From IMG/VR virus record IMGVR_UViG_3300021091_000076, positions 1-62,146 of that record: a DNA stretch of 62,146 nucleotides. The stretch is one strand, 5' to 3'. The translations under genes and the position numbers were made by a program. Source of the stretch: a virus. The notes under the pieces were generated by a model. The model saw only the letters and a list, made by a program, of their open reading frames with translations, was not told the origin of the DNA and searched no databases. Below, piece after piece: positions 7,018 to 16,758 of the stretch. The stretch's first letter is position 1. Every line of letters starts with the position of its first letter.

Positions 7018-10000
7018 ATGGCAAAGAAACAGATAAAAAATTATGTATTTGAACCAGGCATTAGCAAGGACAGTAATCTATATCCTAATGCAGTAGCATT
7101 GCTGAGTGCTAATAAAGCATTTTTACAAGCCCAAGTAGTGGCTTTCATTAACAATCAAATCACGAATAATATTTCTCCATATAATGGTTATACATACGCT
7201 CCTGAAAAATGTGTTCGAGACGTAGGATATTTTATTGATGCGGTTATACATGATTTAAGATACGGTGGAAACGTAAAATCTAGAACCGTTGCAGATTATT
7301 TTTGGATCAATGGCGAACCACAAATCAGAGGAGATGTGAGCCCAGAAATTGTTGGTCAACAATATCTAAGAGATTTAATTAACAATTTTATTTTTACCAA
7401 TACTACGGTTACACCCACATACGGTCAGACTGCTGTGTCACAGGTAAAATACACTGGTCAAAACGCAGAAGCAGGAACATCAGCAAGAAACACTACTCTA
7501 TGGGATATCTTTGGCACGGTGATTCAAAACGGTATTCCTGCTATGCCATCAAAGCAGCCTGGAGTATCGTGTGTTAAATTGCAGGGCAAATATGATCCTA
7601 GCGATATTTTATTAATCACTAATACCAATACAGGACAAATTCTATACAATTTTGCTGACTCTAGTAATTCAATAACCATAGAATTAAAAAATGGTAGAAG
7701 CAGCGGCGATGGAAATTTATTAAGCGATTTAGATTTTCCAACATGGTGGCAAAATAATGATTGTATCAGCATAATATCATTATCAACAGATACCAGTGCA
7801 TTATCTACATCTACAGATATACAAATTTTCGTAGAAGAACCCTATCAAACTATTCGCCCGTGGGAATTCGGTACGGATGCGATTGAACGTATGCGTGTTG
7901 CCGCTCCTCAGGCCATGTTAGACGCTGACTTTGAATACGGACTACAGCCCACTAAATGGCAAGCACTGGGATTGATTAGAAGCTATCCTTCTGTGTACGA
8001 AGTGCCTGGAACCGATCTTTCTATCTCTGCCGTAACCACAGATGCATCGACCAACACCGGGGGATTTGGTAGTTCATTGATCACAATAACAACCACTGGA
8101 TCTCATGGATTTTCTGTAGGCACTGCGATCACGATCAAAGGTCTGAATACTGCTGTAAACGGTTTTTCTAGAGCAGAAGGATCTTTTATCATATTCAGTG
8201 TACCTAGCTCAGTTACTTTTACCTATTATAGTTCTGCAAAGGTAGGAACAACATTAGGCGAAAGTTTATTCACTACTTTCGTACAGGCTAGACAAGCTGC
8301 ATTTTTCACGGGATCAGCGATCGGAACGCCTACTTTCTCAGTTTTTTCTAATGGTGCTAATTCTACTGTAATATCAAAATTCGACACACCCAACGGATCT
8401 TTACAGATAGCATTTAACGGAACCTCACCAACTCCCGGCTCCCCAATTTCAGGAAGCCCATTGATCGTTCCAGGTTCGTCTATATCAGGAGTTATTGGAT
8501 CTGGAACTATCACAAGGAACATTGCAGAAACAGTAACGCCCACTGACACAAGTATCGAACTAGTTACTTTAGCAGGAGTACAGCAAGGAATGGCCATAGA
8601 CGATGGCCTTAATAATGCAGTTTTTATCAATAGTATTTCAGGCAATACTCTTTTCCTTTCTAACGCTGTTGGACAATCATATGTAGGAGCCAATGGAACT
8701 AATACTGGGGTATCTGGATCTAATATCAATGGTATAGGTAGCGGAGCTACTTTTACAGTCACGCGATCGGGTGGAAATTACAACGTGATTGATTCTGGAG
8801 ACAGTACCTACAACGGTACAAATTACGCAGTGGGAGATCGAGTAAAAATATTAGGAACAGACTTAGGAGGAACAAGTCCGGCTAATGATGTTACTATTAC
8901 TGTAGATTCTATTGACAGCGGTGGCGCTATACAGACTTTCACAGCCACAGGCACATCTATTTCTGGTGGTGCAGTATATATTAATCAAACACAATCTAGT
9001 ACTACAGGTTCTGGCTCTGGAGCTTCGTTGTCTGTAACAAGAACTGGAGGTACCGGAGCATACTCTATAACATTATTTAATGGTGGTTCGTCTCATAATC
9101 CCGGAGATATAATAACTTTTAATGGTACTTTATTTGGTGGCGATGATGGTGTCAACGACATCGTTATTACCGTAGATGGGGTCTCGTTTGGAACACAGGC
9201 TGTGGTAGATTTTACTATAAATGGCTCACCGGTAGGCGCTACTGGAAATGCTACCTATACTAGTTTGCCTGTCACAAACATAGCTGTAGCAGGTTCAGGT
9301 GCAACATTTACAATAGTAAGAAGCGGTGGATCTTATTCTGCTACTGTAGGTGTAGGCAACGGCGGAATTGATTATCTTGTAGGTAATAGAATATTAATTC
9401 TAGGAACATCATTGAATGGCACTAGTCCTTCTAATGATTGCACAGTCACGGTAACCGCAGCTAGCTCAGGATCTATCTTAACAGCTACAGCTACAGGAAC
9501 ACCGTTCGAAGGAAATACCATAATAGTTTATCCTACCATGTCCATCAGCGATGCTATTACCGGAGAAATTCCAGACGGTACTACTCTTAATGTAGGTGCT
9601 ATTGCCACTATACAAGTAGATTTCGCCAGTGCTCATGGATTGATTCCGGGAACTACAGTATTATCTAATGTAACCTCAACACCGGCGCCCGACTTCAGCT
9701 CTACAAATAGAATACTTGGTAGTTCGGGTACATGGGTAGGTACTGCTTTTAATGCAGGAGTCTTTGTAGCTATAAGAACAGGTAGCTCTGCTACTAATAA
9801 ATCTATAGACGGACAAACATGGACCGCTGGAGGATTAATGCCTTCAGCAGCAAACTGGGTAGCTGTGGCCGGAGGAACGATAGGTGCTGTCAATTACTTT
9901 ATGGCAATCGCCACAGGCAGCAATGCTTCTTGTTGGTCGAATGATGGCGGAAACACATGGACTGCTGCTACTTTGCCTTCAAGCGCCGCATGGTCAGCTA

Positions 10001-13000
10001 TTACATTTGCTAATGGTAATTTTGTCGCAGTGTCCAGTGGAGGAACAGCAGCAGCATATTCGGTCAACGGACAAACATGGACTGCTGCTACTTTGCCTTC
10101 AAGCGCCGCATGGTCAGATGTGACTAGCGGACTGATCGGTTCGTCTTTTTATGTTATAGCTGTGTCAAGCGGGGGCACAGCGGCTGCTTTCTCAGCAGAC
10201 GGTGGTGTAGGTTGGACTGCAACAGGCGCATTGCCGGCTTCAAGTACTTGGAGCACCGTAGTTTATGGTAATTCTAGATTTATTGCAGTAGCTAGAGGTA
10301 CGACTAATGCTGCTTTATCAACGAACGGTACTAGTTGGACCTTAGTTACTTTACCAACTAGTGCTAACTGGAATTGTTCAGCATTTGGAGACGATACGTT
10401 TGTTGTAGTAGCGGACGGCGGAACACAATGCTTGACATCTTTTACAGGTGAAACCGGTTCTTGGACAGATCGAACATTGGCTAGCTCTGCTACATGGGAA
10501 GAAATTGCCTTCGGAAACTATTCAGGTATAGGTATATTTGCAGTAGTAGCCAGCGGTGGAACAGCAGCATTGAGTATATCATTAACTTCGGCCAATCATT
10601 CGTTAGCAGCAGGTCCATTTGTTATCACACAAGTACCTACTCCAACATCATTAAGATATCCTGCTAGAACAACAGGAACTATAAGCGTGTCAGCAGCACC
10701 TATTACCGGCGTTCTCAACGTTAGACCAGACAGCTTCTTTGTACATAGACCGTTTGATGGCGGTGTTCAATTAGGCACCGGCGGCCCAAGTCATTCTGCT
10801 CAATCGATTAGACAGAGTAAAAAATATATACGTTATCAATCAGGTAAGGGTGTTATGTACACCACCGGAGGATTGTTTGCTCCTAGTTATAATATTTCAG
10901 GTGCTACGGCAGCAGCTTTAGCAGTTAATAGTTTCATAACATTTACCTGTGATGACACCGATCATGGTTTACAACCCGGCGCCGTGGTTGAAATCATAGG
11001 ATGTACCAGTTTTGAATATAATGGCGAATATGTCATAGAAAGTATAGTGGATGCAAGACGTTTTAGGGTAAGAGCCCTAGTGGTATTAAGCACATTAACA
11101 GCCAGTTTAGGAGCAGAAGCCAAGGTTATATTAAAATACTGGCATGGATCAACTGTGAGAATTGGGGCGTTTGACGAACAAAACGGATTATTTTATCAAT
11201 ACGATGGCACGAGGCTGTCTGTAGTAAGACGTTCTAGCACTAACCAATTAACAGGCACAGTGGCATGCACTGTGGAAAGTAACTTAGTTACAGGTTCAGG
11301 AACAAGATTTCAAGATCAATTAAAGGCTGGAGATAAAGTAGTGATCAGAGGTATGAGTCATACTGTTACAAATGTTACCAGCCAAACATCCATGACTGTT
11401 GCACCTGACTGGAGAGGTGCTAACAACATATCTGGTGCGAAAATGGCCGTTACACAAGATTTCCTTGTACCACAAGAAGATTGGAATATAGATAGATTGG
11501 ATGGGACCGGCCCCAGCGGATATAACATATTACCGTGGCGTATGCAAATGTTAGGTATGCAATATTCTTGGTACGCTGTTGGATTTGTTGAATTCATGTT
11601 GCGTGGTGGAGATGGTAGATTTGTATTCTTACATAAATTCAGACATTCAAATGTAACCACAGAAGCATACATGAGAACAGCTAATTTGCCTGTAAGATAT
11701 GAAGTTGAAAATATCAGTGCTAAAAGCAAACTGATGGCTACCATAAATTCTGTAGCGCAGTCTATGACACTTCAAGACGCTTATTATTTTCCAACAAATG
11801 GCATCGTCTATGTAGACAATGAATTGATTTCTTATAGCGGTAAAAACGGAAATACTCTTACGAATCTAAGTAGAGCAGCATCTATGACTGCATTTACAGC
11901 AGGTCAAAATAGAACATTTACAGCAGGATCTGCAACAACTCATACAGTAGGAGTCGGTGTAATTTTAGTCAGTTGTACTTGCTCGCCTACTATTAGCCAT
12001 TGGGGATCGGCGTTATTGACAGACGGCATGTTCGATGAAGATAGAGGATATCTATTCAACTACGCTGCTACAGGTTTAAGCGCCAGTACAACCAAGCAGA
12101 CTGCATTTATGATTAGGTTAGCTCCTAGCGTGTCAAATGCTCTCACAGGTGACCTAGGTGAAAGAGATTTATTAAATAGAGCACAATTATTATTGGCTGA
12201 AATCGCTATTACAGCAGATACAGGCACAGGGGCTATCGTAGTAGAAGGAGTGTTAAATCCAAGAAACTATCCAGCTAATCCTGCTAACGTTATTTTTAAC
12301 GGATTATCTAGTTCGGGTGCAGGCGGCCAACCTAGCTTCGCACAGATCGCGCTAGGTGGTTCGGTAAACTGGGGCGGGACTCCTATCACAACTTCTACTG
12401 CTACTATCCAAGGAGCTTTGTCAAGTGCGTTTACAGCGATAGGAAATAGTACCGGCGGCACGACTTTTAGTAATGCATTTAGAAACGATCGAAATACATT
12501 TGTTCTTACCACAGCGGCTTTCGACATAAGCGGAATTCAAATTGGAGATTTGGTATCTAATGCTACATTCTTAGTGGGCGGTAGAACTATTATAAACATT
12601 CAAAGAAACGGTATAACGATTGGAGCGACACCTCATACTATCATTACCATGAGCTTGAACGCCAGCGCCACATCTGCGACAAATGCCAATCAAGTAATCA
12701 CAGTAACCGTTCCACAGACTGCTGCTAGCTATCCCAACACTAACTATCTGTTCTTTACCAACGCATCCTGGAACGCATCCGGAGCTGCGGTAGGTACTAG
12801 AGTAGCACCCGCATTCACACAATTTCCTGCGGGTACTTCCGTAGCTGCGGTTGTAACTAGGACTCTAGCAAATGTTACGATAAGACGTGTAACATTTACT
12901 CAGAACAGTAATGCAACATTATCTTCTGCAGCCACAGTTACTTTTGAATTTGGTGATCCTCAGTATGCATTGCCAGGAGAGCAGGTGTTTGCCTTTGTAA

Positions 13001-13182
13001 CAAACCCCGGTTCAACGACAGCGTTAAGTCTTTTAAACCTCAAAGAATTAACTACCACTGCTATAGGTGGCCGCGGAACATTTCCAAATGGTCCCGATGT
13101 ATTAGCTATTAATATTATTAAGGTTTCAGGAACTGCTACTCCGTGCTCGGTAGTTCTTCGTTGGGGAGAAGCCCAGGCTTAA
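7018..13182 (+). CDS. Giant tail/fibre structural protein with BNR propeller (2054 aa)
   Basis: The N-terminal 130 residues ('YTYAPEKCVRDVGYFIDAVIHDLRYGGN') match a head domain common in T4-like cyanophage structural proteins. Residues about 570-850 hold three modules starting 'GSGATFTVTRSGG', 'GSGASLSVTRTGG' and 'GSGATFTIVRSGG'. Residues about 890-1190 form at least six repeats with Asp-box-like 'S.DGGNTWT'/'SVNGQTWT' signatures, the pattern of a sialidase-type beta-propeller. The C-terminal 850 residues are Thr/Ala-rich and beta-like. A host-recognition or side-fibre role is likely. The last 47 bases overlap the end of the convergent gene. Confidence 0.85.
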   Translation: MAKKQIKNYVFEPGISKDSNLYPNAVALLSANKAFLQAQVVAFINNQITNNISPYNGYTYAPEKCVRDVGYFIDAVIHDLRYGGNVKSRTVADYFWINGEPQIRGDVSPEIVGQQYLRDLINNFIFTNTTVTPTYGQTAVSQVKYTGQNAEAGTSARNTTLWDIFGTVIQNGIPAMPSKQPGVSCVKLQGKYDPSDILLITNTNTGQILYNFADSSNSITIELKNGRSSGDGNLLSDLDFPTWWQNNDCISIISLSTDTSALSTSTDIQIFVEEPYQTIRPWEFGTDAIERMRVAAPQAMLDADFEYGLQPTKWQALGLIRSYPSVYEVPGTDLSISAVTTDASTNTGGFGSSLITITTTGSHGFSVGTAITIKGLNTAVNGFSRAEGSFIIFSVPSSVTFTYYSSAKVGTTLGESLFTTFVQARQAAFFTGSAIGTPTFSVFSNGANSTVISKFDTPNGSLQIAFNGTSPTPGSPISGSPLIVPGSSISGVIGSGTITRNIAETVTPTDTSIELVTLAGVQQGMAIDDGLNNAVFINSISGNTLFLSNAVGQSYVGANGTNTGVSGSNINGIGSGATFTVTRSGGNYNVIDSGDSTYNGTNYAVGDRVKILGTDLGGTSPANDVTITVDSIDSGGAIQTFTATGTSISGGAVYINQTQSSTTGSGSGASLSVTRTGGTGAYSITLFNGGSSHNPGDIITFNGTLFGGDDGVNDIVITVDGVSFGTQAVVDFTINGSPVGATGNATYTSLPVTNIAVAGSGATFTIVRSGGSYSATVGVGNGGIDYLVGNRILILGTSLNGTSPSNDCTVTVTAASSGSILTATATGTPFEGNTIIVYPTMSISDAITGEIPDGTTLNVGAIATIQVDFASAHGLIPGTTVLSNVTSTPAPDFSSTNRILGSSGTWVGTAFNAGVFVAIRTGSSATNKSIDGQTWTAGGLMPSAANWVAVAGGTIGAVNYFMAIATGSNASCWSNDGGNTWTAATLPSSAAWSAITFANGNFVAVSSGGTAAAYSVNGQTWTAATLPSSAAWSDVTSGLIGSSFYVIAVSSGGTAAAFSADGGVGWTATGALPASSTWSTVVYGNSRFIAVARGTTNAALSTNGTSWTLVTLPTSANWNCSAFGDDTFVVVADGGTQCLTSFTGETGSWTDRTLASSATWEEIAFGNYSGIGIFAVVASGGTAALSISLTSANHSLAAGPFVITQVPTPTSLRYPARTTGTISVSAAPITGVLNVRPDSFFVHRPFDGGVQLGTGGPSHSAQSIRQSKKYIRYQSGKGVMYTTGGLFAPSYNISGATAAALAVNSFITFTCDDTDHGLQPGAVVEIIGCTSFEYNGEYVIESIVDARRFRVRALVVLSTLTASLGAEAKVILKYWHGSTVRIGAFDEQNGLFYQYDGTRLSVVRRSSTNQLTGTVACTVESNLVTGSGTRFQDQLKAGDKVVIRGMSHTVTNVTSQTSMTVAPDWRGANNISGAKMAVTQDFLVPQEDWNIDRLDGTGPSGYNILPWRMQMLGMQYSWYAVGFVEFMLRGGDGRFVFLHKFRHSNVTTEAYMRTANLPVRYEVENISAKSKLMATINSVAQSMTLQDAYYFPTNGIVYVDNELISYSGKNGNTLTNLSRAASMTAFTAGQNRTFTAGSATTHTVGVGVILVSCTCSPTISHWGSALLTDGMFDEDRGYLFNYAATGLSASTTKQTAFMIRLAPSVSNALTGDLGERDLLNRAQLLLAEIAITADTGTGAIVVEGVLNPRNYPANPANVIFNGLSSSGAGGQPSFAQIALGGSVNWGGTPITTSTATIQGALSSAFTAIGNSTGGTTFSNAFRNDRNTFVLTTAAFDISGIQIGDLVSNATFLVGGRTIINIQRNGITIGATPHTIITMSLNASATSATNANQVITVTVPQTAASYPNTNYLFFTNASWNASGAAVGTRVAPAFTQFPAGTSVAAVVTRTLANVTIRRVTFTQNSNATLSSAATVTFEFGDPQYALPGEQVFAFVTNPGSTTALSLLNLKELTTTAIGGRGTFPNGPDVLAINIIKVSGTATPCSVVLRWGEAQA
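9955..9997 (+). repeat. 43-bp direct repeat, copy 1 (propeller gene)
   Basis: The 43 bases from ACATGGACTGCTGCTACTTT to CATGGTCAG recur exactly at 10075-10117, one propeller blade (120 bases, 40 codons) further on. Identity at third codon positions implies a recent duplication or gene conversion between blades. Confidence 0.9.
10075..10117 (+). repeat. 43-bp direct repeat, copy 2 (propeller gene)
   Basis: Second exact copy of the 9955-9997 segment, offset by 120 bases, encoding the same 'TWTAATLPSSAAWS' blade segment. Confidence 0.9.
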
Positions 13183-13444
13183 CAATAAATTTAGAACGTT
13201 TCCACATATCGATCTTAGAATCTAAAGATTTTTTGATCGATATGATGTTTGCTCTAATGTCAGTTATTTCAGTAGGAATCCTACCGCTGACCAATAGCTG
13301 TTGGTGATTCTTATCTATATAGCCAACCTGTTCTTTTAGCCTACCTAAAAGTATATTAAGTTCAGATCTTAAAGATTGATCAGTGATGTCACTGATGTCT
13401 TTTGCATAACGATTAAAATCTTCTATAAATTTTTGATTAGTCAT
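13136..13444 (-). CDS. Small helical protein at end of neck operon (102 aa)
   Basis: Predominantly helical with heptad-like hydrophobics ('RYAKDISDITDQSLRSELNILLGRLKEQVGYI', 'DIRANIISIKKSLDSKIDMWKRS'), so a coiled coil is plausible. I chose the ATG at 13444, which overlaps the stop of the upstream Nudix-like gene by 8 bases. Its 3' end overlaps the convergent giant structural gene by 47 bases, with no terminator between them. The function is unknown; it belongs to the minus-strand neck/tail-completion operon. Confidence 0.6.
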   Translation of the reverse strand: MTNQKFIEDFNRYAKDISDITDQSLRSELNILLGRLKEQVGYIDKNHQQLLVSGRIPTEITDIRANIISIKKSLDSKIDMWKRSKFIVKPGLLPNEELPSTE

Positions 13445-13829
13445 TAACGATGGGATCATTTTCTAGCACCAATATAGTTTCTAATTTTGCTCTAATAAGC
13501 TGATTATTTAATGTTGTTTTAAGACCTGTGTGTAAATTCTTTGGTAATTCATTTATGTTAGCCCAACAGATCGTTTGATTTTTATCTGCGAAAAATTCAT
13601 CTTCTACTAAACATACATATGTTCCATATTCGAATCCTCTATCTTCGCTAAGATATAATTCTATAGGCAAAAGTCTACCTGTTGAATATTGTTTTAACAA
13701 AGATTTAGAATCATCAAGCAATGATGATGATCTAGGAAATGTAGGAACCGTCCACTTTTCGTCTTCTAGGATCAAAAAAATGCGATTACTTTTTTTCGCA
13801 AGAAATAATAAACCGGCACGCTGTTGCAT
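13437..13829 (-). CDS. Degenerate Nudix-like protein (130 aa)
   Basis: The N-terminal strand-loop pattern 'AGLLFLAKKSNRIFLILEDEKWTVPTFPR' is the start of a Nudix fold ('...W.lPgG'). The catalytic Nudix box (G-5x-E-7x-REUxEExGU) is absent: the segment after 'FPR' reads 'SSSLLDDSKSLLKQYSTG' with no REUxEE. The later 'FEYGTYVCLVEDEF' and 'ICWANINELP' still match the fold's strands and the 'W....eLp' closing motif. It is therefore probably a binding or structural protein rather than a pyrophosphatase. It lies in the neck operon, with AAAGG before its ATG. Confidence 0.55.
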   Translation of the reverse strand: MQQRAGLLFLAKKSNRIFLILEDEKWTVPTFPRSSSLLDDSKSLLKQYSTGRLLPIELYLSEDRGFEYGTYVCLVEDEFFADKNQTICWANINELPKNLHTGLKTTLNNQLIRAKLETILVLENDPIVND

Positions 13830-13837
13830 ACCTTTAC

Positions 13838-15460
13838 TTATAGCGGATCTAGATTAAATCTCCAATATCCTGACGCATATTCGCCCTCAAAGCTCTTATA
13901 CCAACTACCATCACCGCTCCAACGATATTGTATCCCGGTTTTTAAATTTTGGAAAAGCAAACTTATTTCTGTAAATTTTGGATTTTCTTCAGGAATTACT
14001 GTATTATCTAATTCGTTTATATTGGCTAATGCTCGGTAAACCGTACCATCAAATATAACTATATCTCCTTGAGAATAGACAATACCGCTACCTACAGGGT
14101 ACGATGAAATTTCCCATAAAGGTAAAAGATCTATCCATTGATTACCATCCCATTCTACTATAGTATTGGCTCTTATAACAGGATCAGATCCATCGATATT
14201 TTTCCAACTATAAGGACCATCGTAGGGATACGAAGGCGATGGATCAGTGTTTCCTCCTACGTTAGGACTGTTGTTTACATCATCTAAAACAAGATATCTA
14301 GTGCCTACAACTACTGTTTGATCCGTTTCCTCTTTGTTGGGCCTTCTTGGATTGAATTTGTAAGGATCAACGATGGCATCTACGGTGGTTCTACCATTAG
14401 GATAAACAGAACTATAGATAATAGTGTTAGACGGTTTGTCTTCTATGCTAACTAATAAAAATGTTGGATCTACTTCGTTGACTACAAAAGTGCCTTCTAT
14501 CTCAGATCCGTCTGCCTGTAAGAAATAAATCTTGCTGATTCCGGGAACATATCCGCCGTAGATATCTAGAACTTTAGCCCAATCGATTCTATCTCCAGTT
14601 TTTGTTGGAGGTTCGATGCCAGTTTCTTGTATGACTTCAGCCGGACTGACGATGCTACAATCATAGTCATTGTCATTACCGTTGTCGCTTTTGAGCAGTA
14701 ACAGCCTCCACTTACCTTCAACATTGGGTAATCTAACACTAGCATCTCCACCATATATTAAATCATCTAGGGCCAAAACATCCCCGGTATCTGAAAATAC
14801 ATTCATGATTAAATTGCGAACAACTCCTAGTTTTTTGACCTTAGCAGGAGGACTTATGTATATAGGCATTTCGAATTCCATACTGCAAATATCTATGTCG
14901 CTTTCCGTTCCGACCGGGATAGTTCGTGAACTAAAATTCAACGAAACGAGATTTAAAACACTAAGACTAGTCCAATCTATGTAATTGTCTGTGGTTTGTA
15001 TTTCTAAACTAGGATTAAACAAAACTAATATCTGCTCTGTAAGTTGAAGTTTTTGATCGGTGTTAGACGTCCAGATATCAGCCTTCATTTTTAACTTAAA
15101 CGGAGTAGGCATAAGTCGTTCTACGGTATATCCACCTCCCTGAACACTCTTGTATTCAATTTCTCCGTCTACTTCTTCCCAAGCACGTTCACGTATGTTA
15201 AGTTTACTAACAAACGTAGCATCCGATAATCTGCTGGTGTCCATTTCTAATCCTGTAATATAACAAGATATTCTTGGCACCGTGGGCATTTTATTTTCTG
15301 AATTTTCTTTAATTATACTGGCCACTTGCCTAGTCATATCGCCGTACATCACGGGCACATGACGCAATGCTCCGTCACCGGTTTTATATTTGAAACCGAT
15401 AAACACTCTCATAAATTGAGTAACATATCGGCGTATCTGGCCGTCGTAGAAAAAATCCAT
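13838..15460 (-). CDS. 15: Tail sheath stabiliser / tail completion protein, gp15-like (540 aa)
   Basis: The N-terminal half follows T4 gp15 closely in layout: 'FFYDGQIRRYVTQFMRVFIGF', 'RHVPVMYGDMTRQVASI', 'MPTVPRISCYITGLEMD', 'TPFKLKMKADIWTSN' and 'EQILVLFNPSLEI'. Gp15 caps the sheath and joins tail to neck. T4 gp15 is 272 residues; the extra roughly 270 residues form a beta-rich C-terminal extension with 'NTIVEWDGNQWIDLL' and 'YSQGDIVIFDGTVYRALANI', the latter like a small chitin-binding-type module. The start codon overlaps the upstream stop (TAATG). Confidence 0.8.
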   Translation of the reverse strand: MDFFYDGQIRRYVTQFMRVFIGFKYKTGDGALRHVPVMYGDMTRQVASIIKENSENKMPTVPRISCYITGLEMDTSRLSDATFVSKLNIRERAWEEVDGEIEYKSVQGGGYTVERLMPTPFKLKMKADIWTSNTDQKLQLTEQILVLFNPSLEIQTTDNYIDWTSLSVLNLVSLNFSSRTIPVGTESDIDICSMEFEMPIYISPPAKVKKLGVVRNLIMNVFSDTGDVLALDDLIYGGDASVRLPNVEGKWRLLLLKSDNGNDNDYDCSIVSPAEVIQETGIEPPTKTGDRIDWAKVLDIYGGYVPGISKIYFLQADGSEIEGTFVVNEVDPTFLLVSIEDKPSNTIIYSSVYPNGRTTVDAIVDPYKFNPRRPNKEETDQTVVVGTRYLVLDDVNNSPNVGGNTDPSPSYPYDGPYSWKNIDGSDPVIRANTIVEWDGNQWIDLLPLWEISSYPVGSGIVYSQGDIVIFDGTVYRALANINELDNTVIPEENPKFTEISLLFQNLKTGIQYRWSGDGSWYKSFEGEYASGYWRFNLDPL

Positions 15461-16725
15461 TATTCGTCTGCCTTAGGTCTAAGAGCTTTACTTAGACTCT
15501 GTTTTTCTTTAATTGGTTTACCGTTGATGGTATTTACGTTTGGATTATTGATGAATGTAGTTTTTTGTGTTAAACGAACATCTTTGTCTAAAAATACATT
15601 GTCTGGACTTCCTCCGTCAGCAACATCCTCATATCCCATATTACTCATAGTCATTCTTGTAACATCTTCCACTTTAGCCCACCTTGTTCCTGTAAATCTA
15701 AATAGCCTCTTAGGCAAATAATCTGTACGTAAATGGTATTGTCCTTCTGTAGGTTGTAGCGGAAATGCGATCCCAGCAGTAAAAGGAGCCCCATTAGGCG
15801 GTATTCCGTCGCCATCTCCTATAGCAGGACCATCATAATCTGGACTTTGGTATATAGTAGATGCTGTAGATCCTACATAAACAGGATTACCATCGGCATC
15901 GCTGAGAGGGTTACCATCTGCATCTGTAGCTCTAGTTTGTACACTTGCATCTAAAGACTGGCTATCAACTGTGACTAACTCAGGTTTTCCTTCGCTGTCT
16001 TTTTGCAGCATGTAATGTCGAGTTGTATCGTATCCGCTTCTAGGAGAATCTGATTCGGCTTGATCTAAAACAGCTTGAGTGATCTGCATCTCTTTTTCAT
16101 AGGTGCTCATTATATCTCTGAGACTCTGATCACTACCTTCACCTGCCGCAAGATCTAATATTTCTTTAAATTCTTGGCTATCAACAAGAGGTTTACATTT
16201 AGCTCTATATAGATGAGGATACCACGTTACAGAAAATCCTTCTGCTGCTCTAGTTACTTCTTCGATCACATAAAATCTTTTAAGTGCAAATTGCAAATCG
16301 TTAAGAGCATACTCATCTTTAAGGTGAGGTAATTCTATAACGTCCCCAGAAATTAATTTTCTACCAATTTTTTCCACGGTGTCTGTGATGTGAAATGTTA
16401 TAAAAATAGTATCGTTTTGTAAAAATAATCCAAATTGACTAAGGTTAAAATCAGTATCCTGTATGTTGTAAACACCTCGCAAAAGATAAACATCTTTGTC
16501 ATATTTCCTATCTCTATTTTCTAGAAATAATAGATCTTGTATATTATTAACACTATTAGATGCGTATGTAGGTGTTGCAGGCGTTTCCTCTATGCTAGAT
16601 CCGGGACCTAGATATTTGTGAATAAAAACATCAGTTCCGCCCACTTGAAACATTTCCCAGGCGGTTTTATCTATGAATTTAAAATCATTGCCCTTTTCCG
16701 GGCGATAGAGCGAAAGTCTTGGCAT
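15460..16725 (-). CDS. 14: Neck protein, gp14-like (421 aa)
   Basis: The segment 'YRPEKGNDFKFIDKTAWEMFQVGGTDVFIHKYLGP', then 'TLIFLENRDRKY'-type and 'GDVIELPHLKDEYALND' stretches, are what I recall of T4-like cyanophage neck proteins usually labelled gp14. Neck proteins sit on the portal and receive the tail. I start it at 16725 ('MPRLSLYRPEK'), not 16785, because GTAAATA-TACTACT-ATG, a late promoter with the spacer seen at 5878, lies immediately upstream. The C-terminus has a Trp module ('LFRFTGTRWAKVEDV') also seen in sheath and gp15. The gp13/gp14 assignment could be swapped. Confidence 0.65.
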   Translation of the reverse strand: MPRLSLYRPEKGNDFKFIDKTAWEMFQVGGTDVFIHKYLGPGSSIEETPATPTYASNSVNNIQDLLFLENRDRKYDKDVYLLRGVYNIQDTDFNLSQFGLFLQNDTIFITFHITDTVEKIGRKLISGDVIELPHLKDEYALNDLQFALKRFYVIEEVTRAAEGFSVTWYPHLYRAKCKPLVDSQEFKEILDLAAGEGSDQSLRDIMSTYEKEMQITQAVLDQAESDSPRSGYDTTRHYMLQKDSEGKPELVTVDSQSLDASVQTRATDADGNPLSDADGNPVYVGSTASTIYQSPDYDGPAIGDGDGIPPNGAPFTAGIAFPLQPTEGQYHLRTDYLPKRLFRFTGTRWAKVEDVTRMTMSNMGYEDVADGGSPDNVFLDKDVRLTQKTTFINNPNVNTINGKPIKEKQSLSKALRPKADE

Positions 16726-16732
16726 AGTAGTA

Positions 16733-16739
16733 TATTTAC
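16733..16739 (-). promoter_or_regulatory. Late promoter GTAAATA for the neck operon
   Basis: On the minus strand GTAAATA is followed by TACTACT and the ATG of the gp14-like gene. It is back to back with the plus-strand element at 16746-16753; six bases separate the two. Confidence 0.6.
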
Positions 16740-16745
16740 CGCTAC

Positions 16746-16753
16746 GATAAATA
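16746..16753 (+). promoter_or_regulatory. Late promoter GATAAATA, leaderless spacing
   Basis: GATAAATA is followed by CTTGT and ATG (16759). The 5-base spacer puts the T4-rule transcription start on the A of the start codon. No ribosome binding site is present. Confidence 0.65.
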
Positions 16754-16758
16754 CTTGT

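Noticed and set aside
7011-7020. GATAAATG before the giant structural gene as a late promoter
   Set aside because: The ATG is part of the match itself, so a start site would fall inside the gene; AAGGA just upstream gives a normal ribosome binding site.
8226-8762. 178-codon antisense frame in the giant structural gene
   Set aside because: A low-complexity Val/Pro/Leu translation expected opposite Thr/Gly/Ser-rich coding DNA; no initiation signals.
9955-10117. CRISPR-like direct repeats
   Set aside because: Only two copies, in frame with propeller blades inside a coding gene; no spacer array anywhere in the window.
9884-10123. Plus-strand frame covering the 43-bp repeats
   Set aside because: It is the out-of-frame reading of the propeller blades; its internal repetition only reflects the blade duplication.
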